From the NCBI RefSeq assembly GCF_029633865.1, contig NC_079211.1, positions 62,501 through 126,500 on the forward strand: 64,000 nt of DNA, written 5' to 3'. The notes under the pieces are model-generated. The model saw only the letters and a program-made list of their open reading frames with translations. It searched no databases and was not told the origin of the DNA. The DNA is from Lampris incognitus (taxonomy: Eukaryota > Chordata > Actinopteri > Lampriformes > Lampridae). Of this stretch, positions 7,353-18,016 are shown in pieces (within the stretch, counting starts at the first letter, position 1; each line of letters opens with the position of its first letter). The translations under genes and the position numbers were made by a program.

Positions 7353-8192
7353 ACCCTACCCCCGGTCCTTATCCTGAACCTAACTCTTCCCCCTTCCCCA
7401 ATGACGGTCTGTATCCCAACCCCCCTGTAGCGAGAGGCAGCTCGGGCCCACAACACACCGCCACAATTAGCTCACACCTCAACCATACCCCGCCGCGGCA
7501 CTTCATACCGCTCATCTCCACCTTCTCACACAAAATAACCGGTCTCCACCATGCCATAAAGAACAATTTCTCCAGTTTACAGTCCCAGCACCCGGCTTTC
7601 CACAACAACAACATCATATCCGCTTACAGAAAAAACAAGAGCCTCCACAACATACTGGTCAAATCCCAATTCTCCGATCACAGACCCACACCCCAATTAC
7701 AATATGCACACCACTACAGAAACAGAAAATACATCCACAACCCACACACCAATACAGCTATGCCCACCTTGGGCTCATTCTCCGTCAACACCACAAACGT
7801 CGTTTACATCATCACATGCACCCTCTGCGATAAACACTACATTGGGGAAACCCGACACTCCATACATACACGACTCTCACAACACATACACAACATCAGG
7901 GAAGGCAAACTTCGTACCCCCCTAATCACACACTTCCAAACGCACTCCTCCTCCCACCTCATCATCTCTGGCCTTGAAACGACGATCACTGGACCGTGGG
8001 GCAGAGGAAGAGAGCTGAAAAACAGTGGATCCACAAGCTCCGGACGACCGCACCGGGAGGCCTCAATGATGATGGTTAATTACGCCGGCCCCTGTTTGCT
8101 CATGTCCATGCATCCGCCAGCAACCATCTTTATCCATTGGGGGGACTAGTTCAGACACCGTAGGCCAGTGCACATGAAGTCAATTACCGACA
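7353..8192 (+). mobile_element. PLE endonuclease cassette, copy D
   Basis: This begins in the linker (CCTACCCCCGGTCCTTATCC, equal to about 5831 in copy B) and runs through the connector, endonuclease, 3' UTR and tail motif. The endonuclease frame is disturbed near its C-terminal third by a small length change. It is more diverged from B than copies A and C, and shares variants with copy E (INIREGK instead of INIMVGK), so D and E form a sub-lineage. Confidence 0.85.
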
Positions 8193-8248
8193 CCCCAAAC
8201 CCCAACCCTAACCCAACCCTAACCATGACCCTAACCCTAACCATGACC
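8193..8248 (+). repeat. Telomere-like tract between copies D and E
   Basis: A short run of CCCTAA, CCCAAC and AACCATGACC units joins the tail of D to the linker-derived start of E. Its right end again matches the ORF2 linker. Confidence 0.8.
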
Positions 8249-9088
8249 CTACCCCCGGTCCTTATCCTGAACCTAACTCTTCCCCCTTCCCGAATGAAGG
8301 TCTGTATCCCAACCCCCCTGTAGCGAGAGGCAGCTCGGGCCCACAACACACCGCCACAATTAGTTCACACCTCAACCATACCCCGCCGCGGCACTTCATA
8401 CCTCTCATCTCCACCTTTTCACACAAAATAACCGGTCTCCACCATGCCATAAAGAACAATTTCTCCAGTTTACAGTCCCAGCACCCGGCTTTCCACAACA
8501 ATAAAATCATATCCGCTTACAGAAAAAACAAGAGCCTCCACAACATACTGGTCAAATCCCAATTCTCCGATCACAGACCCACACCCCAATTACAATATGC
8601 ACACCACTACAGAAACAGAAAATACATCCACAACCCACACACCAACACAGCTATGCCCACCTTGGGCTCATTCTCCGTCAACACCACAAACGTCGTTTAC
8701 ATCATCACATGCACCCTCTGCGATAAACACTACATTGGGGAAACCCGACACTCTATACATACACGACTCTCACAACACATACACAACATCAGGGAAGGCA
8801 AACTTCGTACCCCCCTAATCGCACACTTCCAAACGCACCCCTCCTCCCACCTCATCATCTCTGGCCTTGAAAACAACGATCACTGGACCGTGGGGCAGAG
8901 GAAGAGAGCTGAAAAACAGTGGATCCACAAGCTCCGGACGACCGCACCGGGAGGCCTCAATGATGATGGTTAATTACGCCGGCCCCTGTTTGCTCATGTC
9001 CATGCATCCGCCAACAACCATCTTTATCCATTGGGGGGACTAGTTCAGACACCGTAGGCCAGTGCACATGAAGTCAATTACCGACACC
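8249..9088 (+). mobile_element. PLE endonuclease cassette, copy E
   Basis: This has the same start point and content as copy D; the endonuclease start codons of D and E are 893 bp apart, so the two form a tandem pair. The connector, GIY-YIG core, 3' UTR and TAGGCCAGTGCAC end motif are all present. The endonuclease ATG frame (8653-8973) is open for 106 residues. Confidence 0.85.
8653..8973 (+). CDS. GIY-YIG endonuclease fragment (copy E)
   Basis: An open frame of 106 residues with VVYIITCTLC, HYIGETRHSIHTRL and the C-terminal GLENNDHWTVGQRKRAEKQW segment. A few substitutions separate it from copy B (INIREGK, LIAHFQTH, ending NDDG). No RT is attached. Confidence 0.7.
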   Translation: MPTLGSFSVNTTNVVYIITCTLCDKHYIGETRHSIHTRLSQHIHNIREGKLRTPLIAHFQTHPSSHLIISGLENNDHWTVGQRKRAEKQWIHKLRTTAPGGLNDDG

Positions 9089-9400
9089 CCAAACCCCAAC
9101 CCTAACCCTAACCCTAACCCAACCCTAACCCTAACCCTGATTGGTCTCGCAGTCTTCTCCGACCACGGCTTGCCCATGTTACCCCCTCAGACCTTTAGGC
9201 CAGTGCACCTGAGTATCAATGATAACCCAAAGCCCGAACTCGTACCCAAACCTAACCCTAACCCCCTAACCCACGGCTTGCCCATGTTACCCCCTCAGAC
9301 CTTTAGGCCAGCGCACCTGAGTATCAATGATAACCCTAAGCCCGAACCTAACCCTAACCCCTAACCCTAACCCTTTTTGCCCATGTTCACTGTCCAGCTG
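9089..9400 (+). repeat. Telomere-like tracts with two related PLE tail units
   Basis: After the tail of copy E come two copies of a 3' end from a sister subfamily: CACGGCTTGCCCATGTTACC, TTAGGCCAGTGCACCTGAG, TATCAATGATAACCC, then CCTAACCC-type repeats (about 9163-9270 and 9271-9375). Only about 80-100 bp of unique sequence is present in each, so these are extremely 5'-truncated tails in tandem. Confidence 0.75.
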
Positions 9401-9830
9401 TCCACATTCGCCCATACTCACCATCCGGCATTAGTTCCCCCCCCCCTTTTTTTTTTTATTTGTATTTTTTCCTCTTTCAGTTTCTTCCAGTTTAGGATAA
9501 AAAACACATTGTTTCCCCCCCCCCTCCTCTTTCCTTTGGCGTCCCTCGCTGCTGCGGATATTGGCAGGGGGGGACGCCACGATTTGCGGAGGAAGTGCCC
9601 GCCTACCGGAAGTGGTGTCCATTTTATAGTTTGAGCCGGAGCTCCGATCGCTCTTTTCGATGGGGTCCGGCCGATAACTATGTCACCCGCTGTTCATTGA
9701 GTTGGACTAATGTTGGCTATTTTTTGGACGGACCATTATATTATTTTTTGATTTTTACCCCCACTCACGAAAAGGTCTAGCCCACGCCTGAAGAAGGTAA
9801 GAAGATACCGAAACTTCGCGACATTGGGCT
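9401..9830 (+). mobile_element. PLE subfamily 2, 5' region only
   Basis: C-, T- and pyrimidine-rich runs (9437-9535) precede a unique segment ending in a hammerhead-like motif at 9788-9814. By analogy with copy B this is the 5' leader of a sister PLE. No ORF1 follows; the sequence passes directly to tail units, so the body is missing. Confidence 0.5.
9788..9814 (+). ncRNA. Hammerhead-like motif, PLE subfamily 2
   Basis: CTGAAGA (9788-9794), one A, stem GGTA (9796-9799) paired with TACC (9806-9809), then GAAAC (9810-9814). The layout matches 1351-1378, including the extra A before the stem, but the stem bases differ and still pair. The core has A in place of U at the variable position of CUGANGA, which hammerheads tolerate. 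Confidence 0.45.
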
Positions 9831-10195
9831 ACATTATAGACAGCCCCCCCTGCCCATGGACGATCTAATTCGACCGGTCTTAAGGTCTAGCCCGACCTGC
9901 CCTGCTCATATTCACTGCCCAGCCCCTGATGTCTAACCCGACCAATCTCACGGTCTACTCCGACCACGGCTTGCCCATACTACCCGCTCAGACCTTTAGG
10001 CTAGTGCACTGGAGTATCAATGATAACCCAAAGCCTAAACCCGAACCTAACCCCTAACCCTGATGTCTAACCCGACCAATCTCACGGTCTACTCCAACCA
10101 CGGCTTGCCCATACTACCCCCTCAGACCTTTAGGCCAGTGCACCTGAGTATCAATGATAACCCAAAGCCCAAACCCGAACCCTAACCCAGAAAAA
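9831..10195 (+). repeat. Tandem tails of PLE subfamily 2
   Basis: At least two further tail units (about 9945-10060 and 10080-10190) carry GACCAATCTCACGGTCTACTC, CACGGCTTGCCCATACTACC, TTAGGCCAGTGCAC and TATCAATGATAACCC, each ending in AACCCTAACC-type repeats. A short unmatched stretch precedes them at 9831-9940. Confidence 0.7.
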
Positions 10196-11295
10196 GCAAG
10201 AGCCTTCAACCATTACTCACTAGATCCCAATTCGCTGACCATAGACCCACACCCCAACTACACTATGGCCACCACTACAAAAACAGAAAATTCAACCAGA
10301 ATTCACATCTTTCCCCACACTAGGCTCTTTTTCCATCACCGCCACCACCAACACTCCGTCACAAACATGACATAGGAGAAACCAAGCACTCCATTCACAC
10401 TAGCTTATCACAAGACCTCTACAATATCAGGCAAGGTCGACTCAACACCACCCGGGTCAAACATTTCCAACTTCACCCCCCCACTCACCTCACAGTTTCC
10501 GGTCTAGAAAACAACGACTGCTGGGCCGTTGAGCAGAGAAAGTGAGCGGAGAGAATTTGGATCCACAGGCTTGGGACCACCGTACCAGGAGATCTTAATG
10601 ATGATTGAAAGATGGCCGACCCACTCCTAGTGTGGTTGTCCCTGGATCTACAATCTGGCTGCACTGATCCCCCTTTCTTAAAGATCTCAGTCTTGTCACG
10701 AGATGACAACCCCATATTTATTTATTCATCGATTTACCCTTTTAATTCATTGTTATTTATTGTGTTTTATTTATGAAATTTTAGGCAATTTTATTAGACT
10801 GGTTTGAGATAACTTATTTTTCGGTTTTTTATTAGAGCACTTAATCGCATGGCTTTGAGTTATACTTTATTATTATTCCTATTTATTATTGTTATGTTTT
10901 ACTATGCTAGTGAGTCTTCTAATAGCACTTTTTTATTTTTAGCACTTATAATTTAACACTTAGCAGTTACTCCTCCTCCAGCTTCTAGATTTTACCTCAG
11001 TATTTAACTTACAAACTCAACTTAACCCGGGGGACCTTCTCGTCCAGGGATCCGTGTAGCCTCCCCTTTTAACCTAACTCTATTAGACCACTCCTTCCTC
11101 TGCTCTTGTACTCTGTCTGGGAATTTAACCTTCGTCCCTGGCAGGAGGGACCGCAGCCTTCTCCATCACACCATCCCTCAGATCAGGGGGCCAGTGCTAC
11201 ATAAATATAATGTATAACCCACAACCCCAACCCTTACCCAAAACCCGACCCTAAGCCTGACCCTAACCCCAACCCCTAAACCTGCCCAATCCCTC
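10196..11295 (+). mobile_element. PLE subfamily 2, decayed endonuclease and 3' UTR
   Basis: The sequence from AGAAAAAGCAAGAGCC aligns with the PLE connector and endonuclease (counterparts of KNKSLHNI, GLENND, EQRK). The reading frame is degraded by several changes. An A/T-rich 3' UTR of about 600 bp follows, then GGGCCAGTGC (about 11189) and a degenerate CCCTAA-like tail (11215-11290). The longer 3' UTR separates this subfamily from copies A-E. Confidence 0.65.
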
Positions 11296-11367
11296 ACTTA
11301 GAAAATAAATGTCACCCTACCTTAGTGGGAGTGCTGGCAGTGGGAGGAGGCGGATAGTTTCTTATTC

Positions 11368-11589
11368 ATGGGTTTCACATCATTTGAGTGGTGCATCACA
11401 CCACCATCTTCAGGACCAATGGATACCAGGATGCCTTCGATCTGTGGTGCTGTGGGTTGTGACCACAAAAAGTTACAAACAAATGGATTACAATTTTACA
11501 GAATCCCTAAAAACCATGATTGTCGAAATAAACTGATCGCAGTAATCAAAAAGGACCACTGGATTCCCACAGAACACTCCAGGCTATGA
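11368..11589 (+). pseudogene. THAP-type zinc finger fragment
   Basis: The frame reads ICGAVGCDHKK, LQFYRIPKN, and DHWIPTEHSRL, matching the first two-thirds of a THAP domain: CxxxxC with AVGC, the FxRxP motif, and WxP. The later Cys and His that complete the C2CH zinc site are absent because the frame stops at 11587-11589. THAP domains bind DNA and occur in P-element-type transposases and in host regulators. No transposase follows, so I take it as a transposon relic or a stranded exon. Confidence 0.5.
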
Positions 11590-12119
11590 ACGTTAGCTAG
11601 CTAACTACCGCGTTAACTTCATAGCCTTGTAACAAAACACTCTTGTTGCAAGGCTAGCTAGCTTCATAGATGTGTCGTGTGCACTGATGCTAATAAGACT
11701 TTTCAACAGACCGTCACCCTTCCTGTAAAGACGAACAGTATTTTCGTTTTTACGTCCTTTACCCATCCTGCGGTGAAATAGCGGTAGCCTTCAGCGCTTT
11801 TGAAGGCTTTCAGGGCTTCACCTAAGTATGGTGAAGGATTGTGGAGAGGTACACGTAAACGTCGTGAAACGGAAAATTAGGAAGATCGATAGCAGACTGA
11901 AGTGGGGTTAATTGGTCTTTGGATAGAGGGATCCAATTCTCAAAACTCGATTTTTTGCAGATAATGCTGCATCTCCTCCGTGGTTAAGTGAACGATTCTG
12001 GACAGTCTTTCTAAACTTCCCGGGGACCGCGGTCCTCAAGATGGCGGTCATAGCGTGATTGAAACCCATGAATAGGGTTGTAGCAGCTGGTTGCAAGCCT
12101 TATACAGGCCACTAGGTTG
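11590..12119. other. No recognisable gene
   Basis: I see no coding signal or known repeat. GCTAGCTAGC-rich sequence near 11590-11670 is low complexity. The right part may be the eroded end of the neighbouring hAT relic. Confidence 0.4.
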
Positions 12120-13439
12120 ACATCTGTCATTGTGGATCTGTACTATCAAGCTGTGCTGTGTCGTTACCCTGACGTTTAAGTCCAGCAGGTCAGCAACGTG
12201 TCACAGGTCACTGCGTTACAGCCTACTTGACAGCAGTTGGAGCTTGCTATTAAACGCCTTCATTGAGCTGATCATGTTTATCCTTTCCCTATTGTTCTAC
12301 ATTCAGCTCATTTAGCATGCTAGTGAGATCGGTGAGGAATGCCAAATCCAAAAGCCACTTGTCCTCCAGTTGTGTATTGTCATGTTTAGCGAACCTGAGA
12401 AAATCTTTGATTTCAGGTAACTCATTGAATCTCTCCTAAAATTTGCCTCAGCTCAGCGACCTTACACCCGTGTGCAGTAACAGTGTGTTCTGCTACCATC
12501 TCCACCATGTGTGCACAAAATAGCCTCCTCGCCCTAACCGAGCACACAATCTTCATAGCTACATCCATTACTTCTTTCATAGTTAAGATCTTCCCACACA
12601 GCGCTTGTTGGTGAATTATGCAATGATAAAGAAGTCCGGTAAAGAATCACTTTGCTTGCACAATGCCATGAACCCATTAGTACAGCCTACCATAGCAGGT
12701 GCGCCATCAGTTGCAAGGGAGATGAGTTTAAAAAAGGGGAAGTATAGTCTGGTTAACGAATTCCATGAATGCTTGAAAAATATATTCGCCTCTAGTCTGT
12801 CCTTTAAGCGGCAAAATGGGGAGTAGATCTTTTGCGCTCATGTCTTCAAAGAACATTCTAGTGAAAATGCATAACTGTGCCACAACTACCATATCGGTTA
12901 ACTCGTCAAACTAGAAGGAAAAACACTCGCATGCATCCATGTCATTCAGTTGCTCGTTAAGATTCTCGGCCATTTCCTCACAGCGCCGTTTAACAGTATT
13001 CCGGGATAGTTGGTCTTTAATGGCAGTCAGAGTCCGTTTTATTCTTGAAATCACCTTAGAGTGCATCCGCAGCCACAACAAACGTCTTTCACAATTTCAC
13101 CGTCTTGAACGATTGTATGCTTAACAAGAACGTGACTGATTGTGATACAATATCATCATTGCAGCCTTACCCTTGGAGTTGTCTCGTAAAAATTACTTGC
13201 GCTGCCAATTGAGACTTCAATTCCTGCTATTTTCTGGTTCATAGAGCCGTTTTCACTGGGAAATCTGTATCATAACTTTTGTGCACCATTTTAAAATGTC
13301 GCTCCAAATTACTCTTCGTCGGCACTATAGCCACACTAGTATTGCAGATCAGACATATGGATTTTGCGTTGGAATAAAAAATAAAAATCTTCCTCCCATT
13401 CATTGTGAATGATGTTTTTGATCTTTTGGCTTCTGCCAT
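12120..13439 (-). pseudogene. hAT transposase relic with BED-like finger
   Basis: On the minus strand an N-terminal piece from 13439 reads KSICLICNTSVAIVPTKSNLERHFKMVHKSY, a BED-type finger (CxxC...HxxxxH) as in the ZBED/GTF2IRD2 kind of hAT protein. Further along come typical hAT blocks: RRCEEMAENLNEQL, a stretch like LATDGAPAMVGCTNGF (about 12700), and NELPEIKDFLRFAKHDNTQLEDKWLLDLAFLTDLT (about 12310-12450; fragments read in different frames). Many stops and shifts show it is long dead. Terminal repeats were not found. Confidence 0.75.
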
Positions 13440-13810
13440 TTTTGTTGTCGGTCATCTCCCAACACTCAGAAAATTAAAGACAAGCCAATCTTATTAACAT
13501 TAGGCACAGCTCTCGTCTCCTCTTACTCAACGACAGTGAATGTAAGGTTACGCCTTCATTCGTCAGAGCTTGCGAGGGAGATAATTCGCCAATAATATAT
13601 TGACATTGAATCTGACTAATACAGTACTGATGCAGACCTTGCCACTTAATGGTTAGTCAGACCCATTCTTTCACAAATGTTTGTAAATGCAGGCTGCATG
13701 GCTAGCTGCTTAATTTTATACACCTATGGCAATGAATCTGAATGAAACACCTGAATTCAATGATTAGGAGTTGTGTCCCAATACTTTTGTACATAGCGTA
13801 TATTTGTTCT
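13440..13810. other. No gene; possible eroded DNA-transposon end
   Basis: The stretch 13720-13800 includes GTGTCCCAATACTTTTG, a string familiar from ends of fish DNA transposons, but I cannot find its partner. Nothing else is recognised. Confidence 0.3.
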
Positions 13811-14077
13811 GAGGAATCTTCACTGGGATCGAAAAGACAACACTAATTTATCCCAGGAAGAAATTGAAGCTCTTAAGCAACTTCAAAACAACAAACACAT
13901 TGTTATTAAACCCGCAGATAAAGGTAGTGGGGCGGTTATTTTGGATAGGGAATAATATGTGTCGCAGACAGAATTCAGTAACACCAGACATTACACCAAA
14001 CTTAGTAGCCCCATTTTCCCATACACCATACCAGTAGTACACAAAATATTGGAGGTTTGTTTAATACTAAAAAGAAC

Positions 14078-14108
<31 letters not shown>

Positions 14109-14126
14109 CATACATACATACATACA

Positions 14127-14161
<35 letters not shown>

Positions 14162-14460
14162 TTGAAGGGTAGTGACAATCCCCGCCCTAAAAGATTTTAT
14201 TTATTACCAAGATCCAAAATCCTGGAGTACACCCTATGAAATTCCTCCCGGTTACACAATTGTTTGACAGCAACAGTGATACTTAACAGCAGAATTTACT
14301 GAATGTTAACTTAACCCCATTTCTAACAAACATCCTAGCTACATCCAAGATACATAAGATTTCTTGGACAAAATGAAAAATCTTTCAATCCCAACATGCA
14401 ACCTGCTTTTCAAAGCCCTGAGGGACTATAAAAATAGAGAAACATAAGATAGGAGAGGAA
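13811..14460 (+). mobile_element. PLE reverse transcriptase fragment, third subfamily
   Basis: A degraded frame reads LSQEEIEALKQLQNNKHIVIKPADKGSGAVILDRE (split here by eye), the PLE N-terminal RT motif. After a microsatellite comes DNPRPKRFYLLPRSKI, the LPKIHK region. Residues differ from copy B (GSGAVI versus GSKIVI), so it is another PLE lineage. It is 5'- and 3'-truncated. Confidence 0.65.
14079..14160. repeat. (TA)n / (CATA)n microsatellite
   Basis: (TA)n at about 14079-14101 is followed by (CATA)n to about 14160. It sits inside the PLE RT fragment and splits its two recognisable motifs. Confidence 0.95.
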
Positions 14461-14519
14461 CGCTACATCAATGACGGATTTTTTTCCACGTAGCTACTTC
14501 AATTTATTTATTTTTACCA

Positions 14520-15410
14520 TAAAACGTCATATAGGCCGGCCTGAATGTCTCTTAAAAACCGAAACGTTGCAACATTCAACAGCCTGTCTAAGCAGAAACC
14601 AAGCCGATAGACGGCGCTCTGGTTTCTGGACAAAATACCCCCCCCCCTCTCTCTCTTATTTAGAAAAAGTTAAAAAAAAGTTTTTTTTTGTTTTTTTAGA
14701 CAGAGCAACATCTCAATGGCCTGTCTAAACAGAAACCAAGCCAATTGACAACGCTTTGGTTTCTGGACAAAATACTTAAAAACCCCGAATTATTTATTTA
14801 TTACCTTTTATCCGGACGAGTCAATCCACAGCATTATGGCGACCTAGGACAGAAGACAAAAAACACTAAGTGGATGAACATCAACTATCGACACGGGCGT
14901 CGACAGCAGCAACGACTACGGCTCGCCAGACCAAGACTTCGACGGCCGCGTTGGAAGGGAGTACCAACCACGCAACTACCAACACCGCCTTCACCAGTAG
15001 AGCTACTTAAATCAGTGACGGAACACGTTTTCCTCAACGACAAACCAACACGGGACCCCCTTACAGACGAGATGCGACTAACCGAAATGAAGGAGCCACC
15101 TACACGGATGACAGACCACGTCTTTTCCATCACCGGCAAACCTACACGGAAGCCACCGAGTGGATGACAGTCAACTACCGGCACGGGCGCCCACACCAGC
15201 GCAACGGCTCTGGCTCACCAGACCGAGACTCCGACGGACTTGTGCTTCGGGGACCAGAGACGGACGCGTTGGAAAGCAAGACCAACCACAAAGCTACCAA
15301 CACCGCTCCCGCCAACGGAGCCACTTACGCCAACGACGCAACACGTTTTCTTCGTCGACGGACCAACGCAGGACCCAGGAGCAGACGGGATAGAGCTAGC
15401 ATAAATTAGG
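14520..15410 (+). mobile_element. PLE 5' leader and ORF1 N-terminal region, decayed
   Basis: It starts with CTGAATG...CCGAAACGTTGC (14541-14570), resembling the hammerhead-like motif in a degraded form. Then come two similar segments with CTGTCTAA, CAGAAACCAAGCC and TGGTTTCTGGACAAAATAC, and an Arg/Pro/Thr-rich coding-like region (14871-15410). That region holds an imperfect direct repeat of about 290 bp: GTGGATGAACATCAACTATC at about 14871 versus GTGGATGACAGTCAACTACC at about 15161. The SGNH-RT piece at 19190 could be the continuation of this copy, displaced by later insertions. Confidence 0.45.
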
Positions 15411-16025
15411 TGTAGGTGAGAGTATGTGGTCCAGGTGCGACAGCCGTCACCAATGTGTGTTGATCAAACAGAGGAGACAGAACTTCCCTTTACCCGTTTA
15501 TTGGCAGGTACCAGAGTGGGTGGTCTACAGGAAACAAACACATGCAAGCGCCATAGAGAATCAGGTTACATGTTGTATGTTAATAACACTATGTTGGAAG
15601 CATGAAATGTCACCCAAATAACAGTACTAACTTCACATTACCTGCATTCAATGACACTCTTAACACCAAAGTATTCACTCATTTGATCCACGCAAACATG
15701 TAATCCAAGAGGAATTAACTGCCAATTCAACTAGTAAATTTAGCTTCACTTCCTGGTTTACTGTAGGACCGGTGCTAACCGCCTGCGGCCACTCAAGAAC
15801 ACCCCCGGGGGGGGGGGATAAGCTCATGCAGATCACGTGGTCACAAGCCCGCTGTTACCTTAAGTGTCGCCAGGTAATTGGACGATTTTCGGTTGGATTG
15901 TGCGGGTTAAAATGGCCTTGGGCAGGTGGGTGTCGTTTCGGCTGGTTTTCCATGAGTTGGGCAGGTTTTTTGTATTACAAGTTACAGTATATTAAAATAT
16001 ATATGGTTAACTAGGCTAAATAACA
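15411..16025. other. No gene; possible LTR remnant on minus strand
   Basis: Read on the minus strand, the part near 15440-15510 contains an AATAAA and then ACACACATTGGTGAC, which looks like an LTR end next to a primer-binding site. This is weak. The rest (15520-16025) has G- and C-runs but nothing I recognise. Confidence 0.25.
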
Positions 16026-17670
16026 TGTCAGCACAACATTCTGGTGAAAGGAGAAATGAGTTATGGTACTATATGGTACTACCTACGAGACAAAAGGCAC
16101 ATTGCAAATTTTGCAAAAGCGGCATTAGGGCTCATTTAAAAGACTTAAGATCACGGTGCAACCAGCAAACACAAGGTTCGTTGCCTGTCTAGTGTGAAAC
16201 GCTTTACTGTGCCCATGACGAGCAACCAGAACATCAAAGACGACCAGAAACGCCACGAGCTCAGCATAGCAACGTCTATCGCTCGCCACACTTCTATTAA
16301 CGCTGTGAACGACTTCTCAGATATACTGCAAGATGAGACCGGAGAATTTAAAACGCACAGAACCAAGTGTACGGCTGTAATCAAATCAGTACTGGCACCG
16401 CATTTCACACAAGAGCTTAGAGAGGACATCGGTGAGTCCCCTTACTCACTTGACCTGAATGAAACCACCAACATTTCTGTAAACAAACTGCTTTGCATTT
16501 ACGTGAAATGTCGCTCCAATAAACAACAACTTTGTCAGCAATTACCTCAGCCTGGCTGAACTTTCACGTTCAGATGCCAAAGGGATTGTGGAAGCTATCA
16601 TTAGGTTTTTGGAAGATAGCAGTCTAAAAATTAACAACATGGTGGGAATTGCTCCTGACGGAGCCAGGGTCATGGTTGATAAACAACATTCAGTTTACAC
16701 TACTCATAAAACAACCCAGTTTACAGCTAATTGGCTGTGTGCCATTCCCTTGACATCGTTGCTCACAAGGCGATGCAGCATCTCCCCAACAATCTGGATT
16801 ACATACGAGTCCTACAACTGGTTCGCTCATTCAGCCAAGCGCCAATCGAGCTATCTACAAGACCATTAACAATGGGGAATGTCCGCTGAAAATGTTTTCA
16901 CCAAGTGCTACCCGTTGGTTAGTGACAGCTGACTGCATCGATAGAATACTTGAGCAAGAAAATGAGCTCAAGTTACACTTCACTCAGGCAACAAATGATG
17001 AGCACTGCTATGCTGTGCGACTCCTGAGTGAGATGTATAGTGACTCGACAAAGTCTTTTCATGCATTTTCTACATCCAATTCTTCAGGAGATCAAAGTTG
17101 TGATCAAGTACTTTCAGCTGGAAACTGGAGACAGCTTAGGCGTTTTCAGGGACCTTAACAGGCTGTTCATGTCAACACAGATGAATAATCAAGCAGATCA
17201 TACGTCGCATGAACACCTATCAACAGATCAGGTAACTGGACCTACAACACCCAAACATTCATTTCACCTCGAAGCAGCTCTGGTGAGCTCTTTTAGTCAA
17301 GAAATTAGAGACCAGTACTCCGCCCCTTGAGAAGACGCAGCTCATTACAACATGCTGCATGGAGTTTCTGAAAGAAGTCCTGGTGCAGCATCAGGTGCGC
17401 TTACCTGCCTCTTTGGAAATGCTGCGGAAACTGGAGCTACTGTGCCCGGCTTTTTTTCCATGCTCACTTGACGCACTTGAGACCCAGTGGAGAAATATGG
17501 CATCAACAAATTTCTCCCATGATCAGCCCATCGATGCCTTTTGGCTGGAGGTGGAAGCCTTTAAAGATGTCGGAGGAAACCAGTGCTTCCAGGATTTAGC
17601 ACTAGGTGCAATAACATTTCTGACCCTGCCCATCTCAACTGCGCATGTGGAAAGAACATTTCCCAAGTAA
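16026..17670 (+). pseudogene. hAT transposase relic
   Basis: Frames on the + strand carry hAT features in order: a BED-like start (HCKFCKSGIRAHLKDL, about 16099), IKSVLAPHFTQELREDIGESPYSLDLNETTNISVNKLLCIY (about 16380-16500, split reading), NMVGIAPDGARVMV (about 16640), FSPSATRWLVTADCIDRILEQ (about 16896), and a C-terminal dimerisation motif ITFLTLPISTAHVERTF (about 17613). Several frameshifts separate the blocks. It differs in sequence and strand from the hAT relic at 12120-13439. Confidence 0.8.
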
Positions 17671-17925
17671 CACTACAAGGACGATGCCAGAAATTGCATG
17701 GGATTACTGCTCCTTTCTGCTCTAATGGATGTGCGCACAGGTCTAACACAGATGTACCTCAGCCATGTTCCAACCTTCCCCACAGCTGTTGGGGAGGTTT
17801 GACTCATCCATGTACTACACAGCTGTGTCAAACTGTACATAGTTCTACAAAGTTAATATGTATTTTTCACCAGTGTGTTCAAGTTGCAACCGACAGCCTG
17901 TTCTGCATCTAAAGGCAAGATATCA
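17671..17925. other. No recognisable gene
   Basis: This is probably the 3' flank of the hAT relic; no motif is seen. Confidence 0.4.

Positions 17926-18015
<90 letters not shown>
17926..18015. repeat. (CA)n microsatellite
   Basis: An uninterrupted run of about 44 CA dinucleotides, typical of fish genomes. Confidence 0.98.
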
Positions 18016-18016
<1 letters not shown>

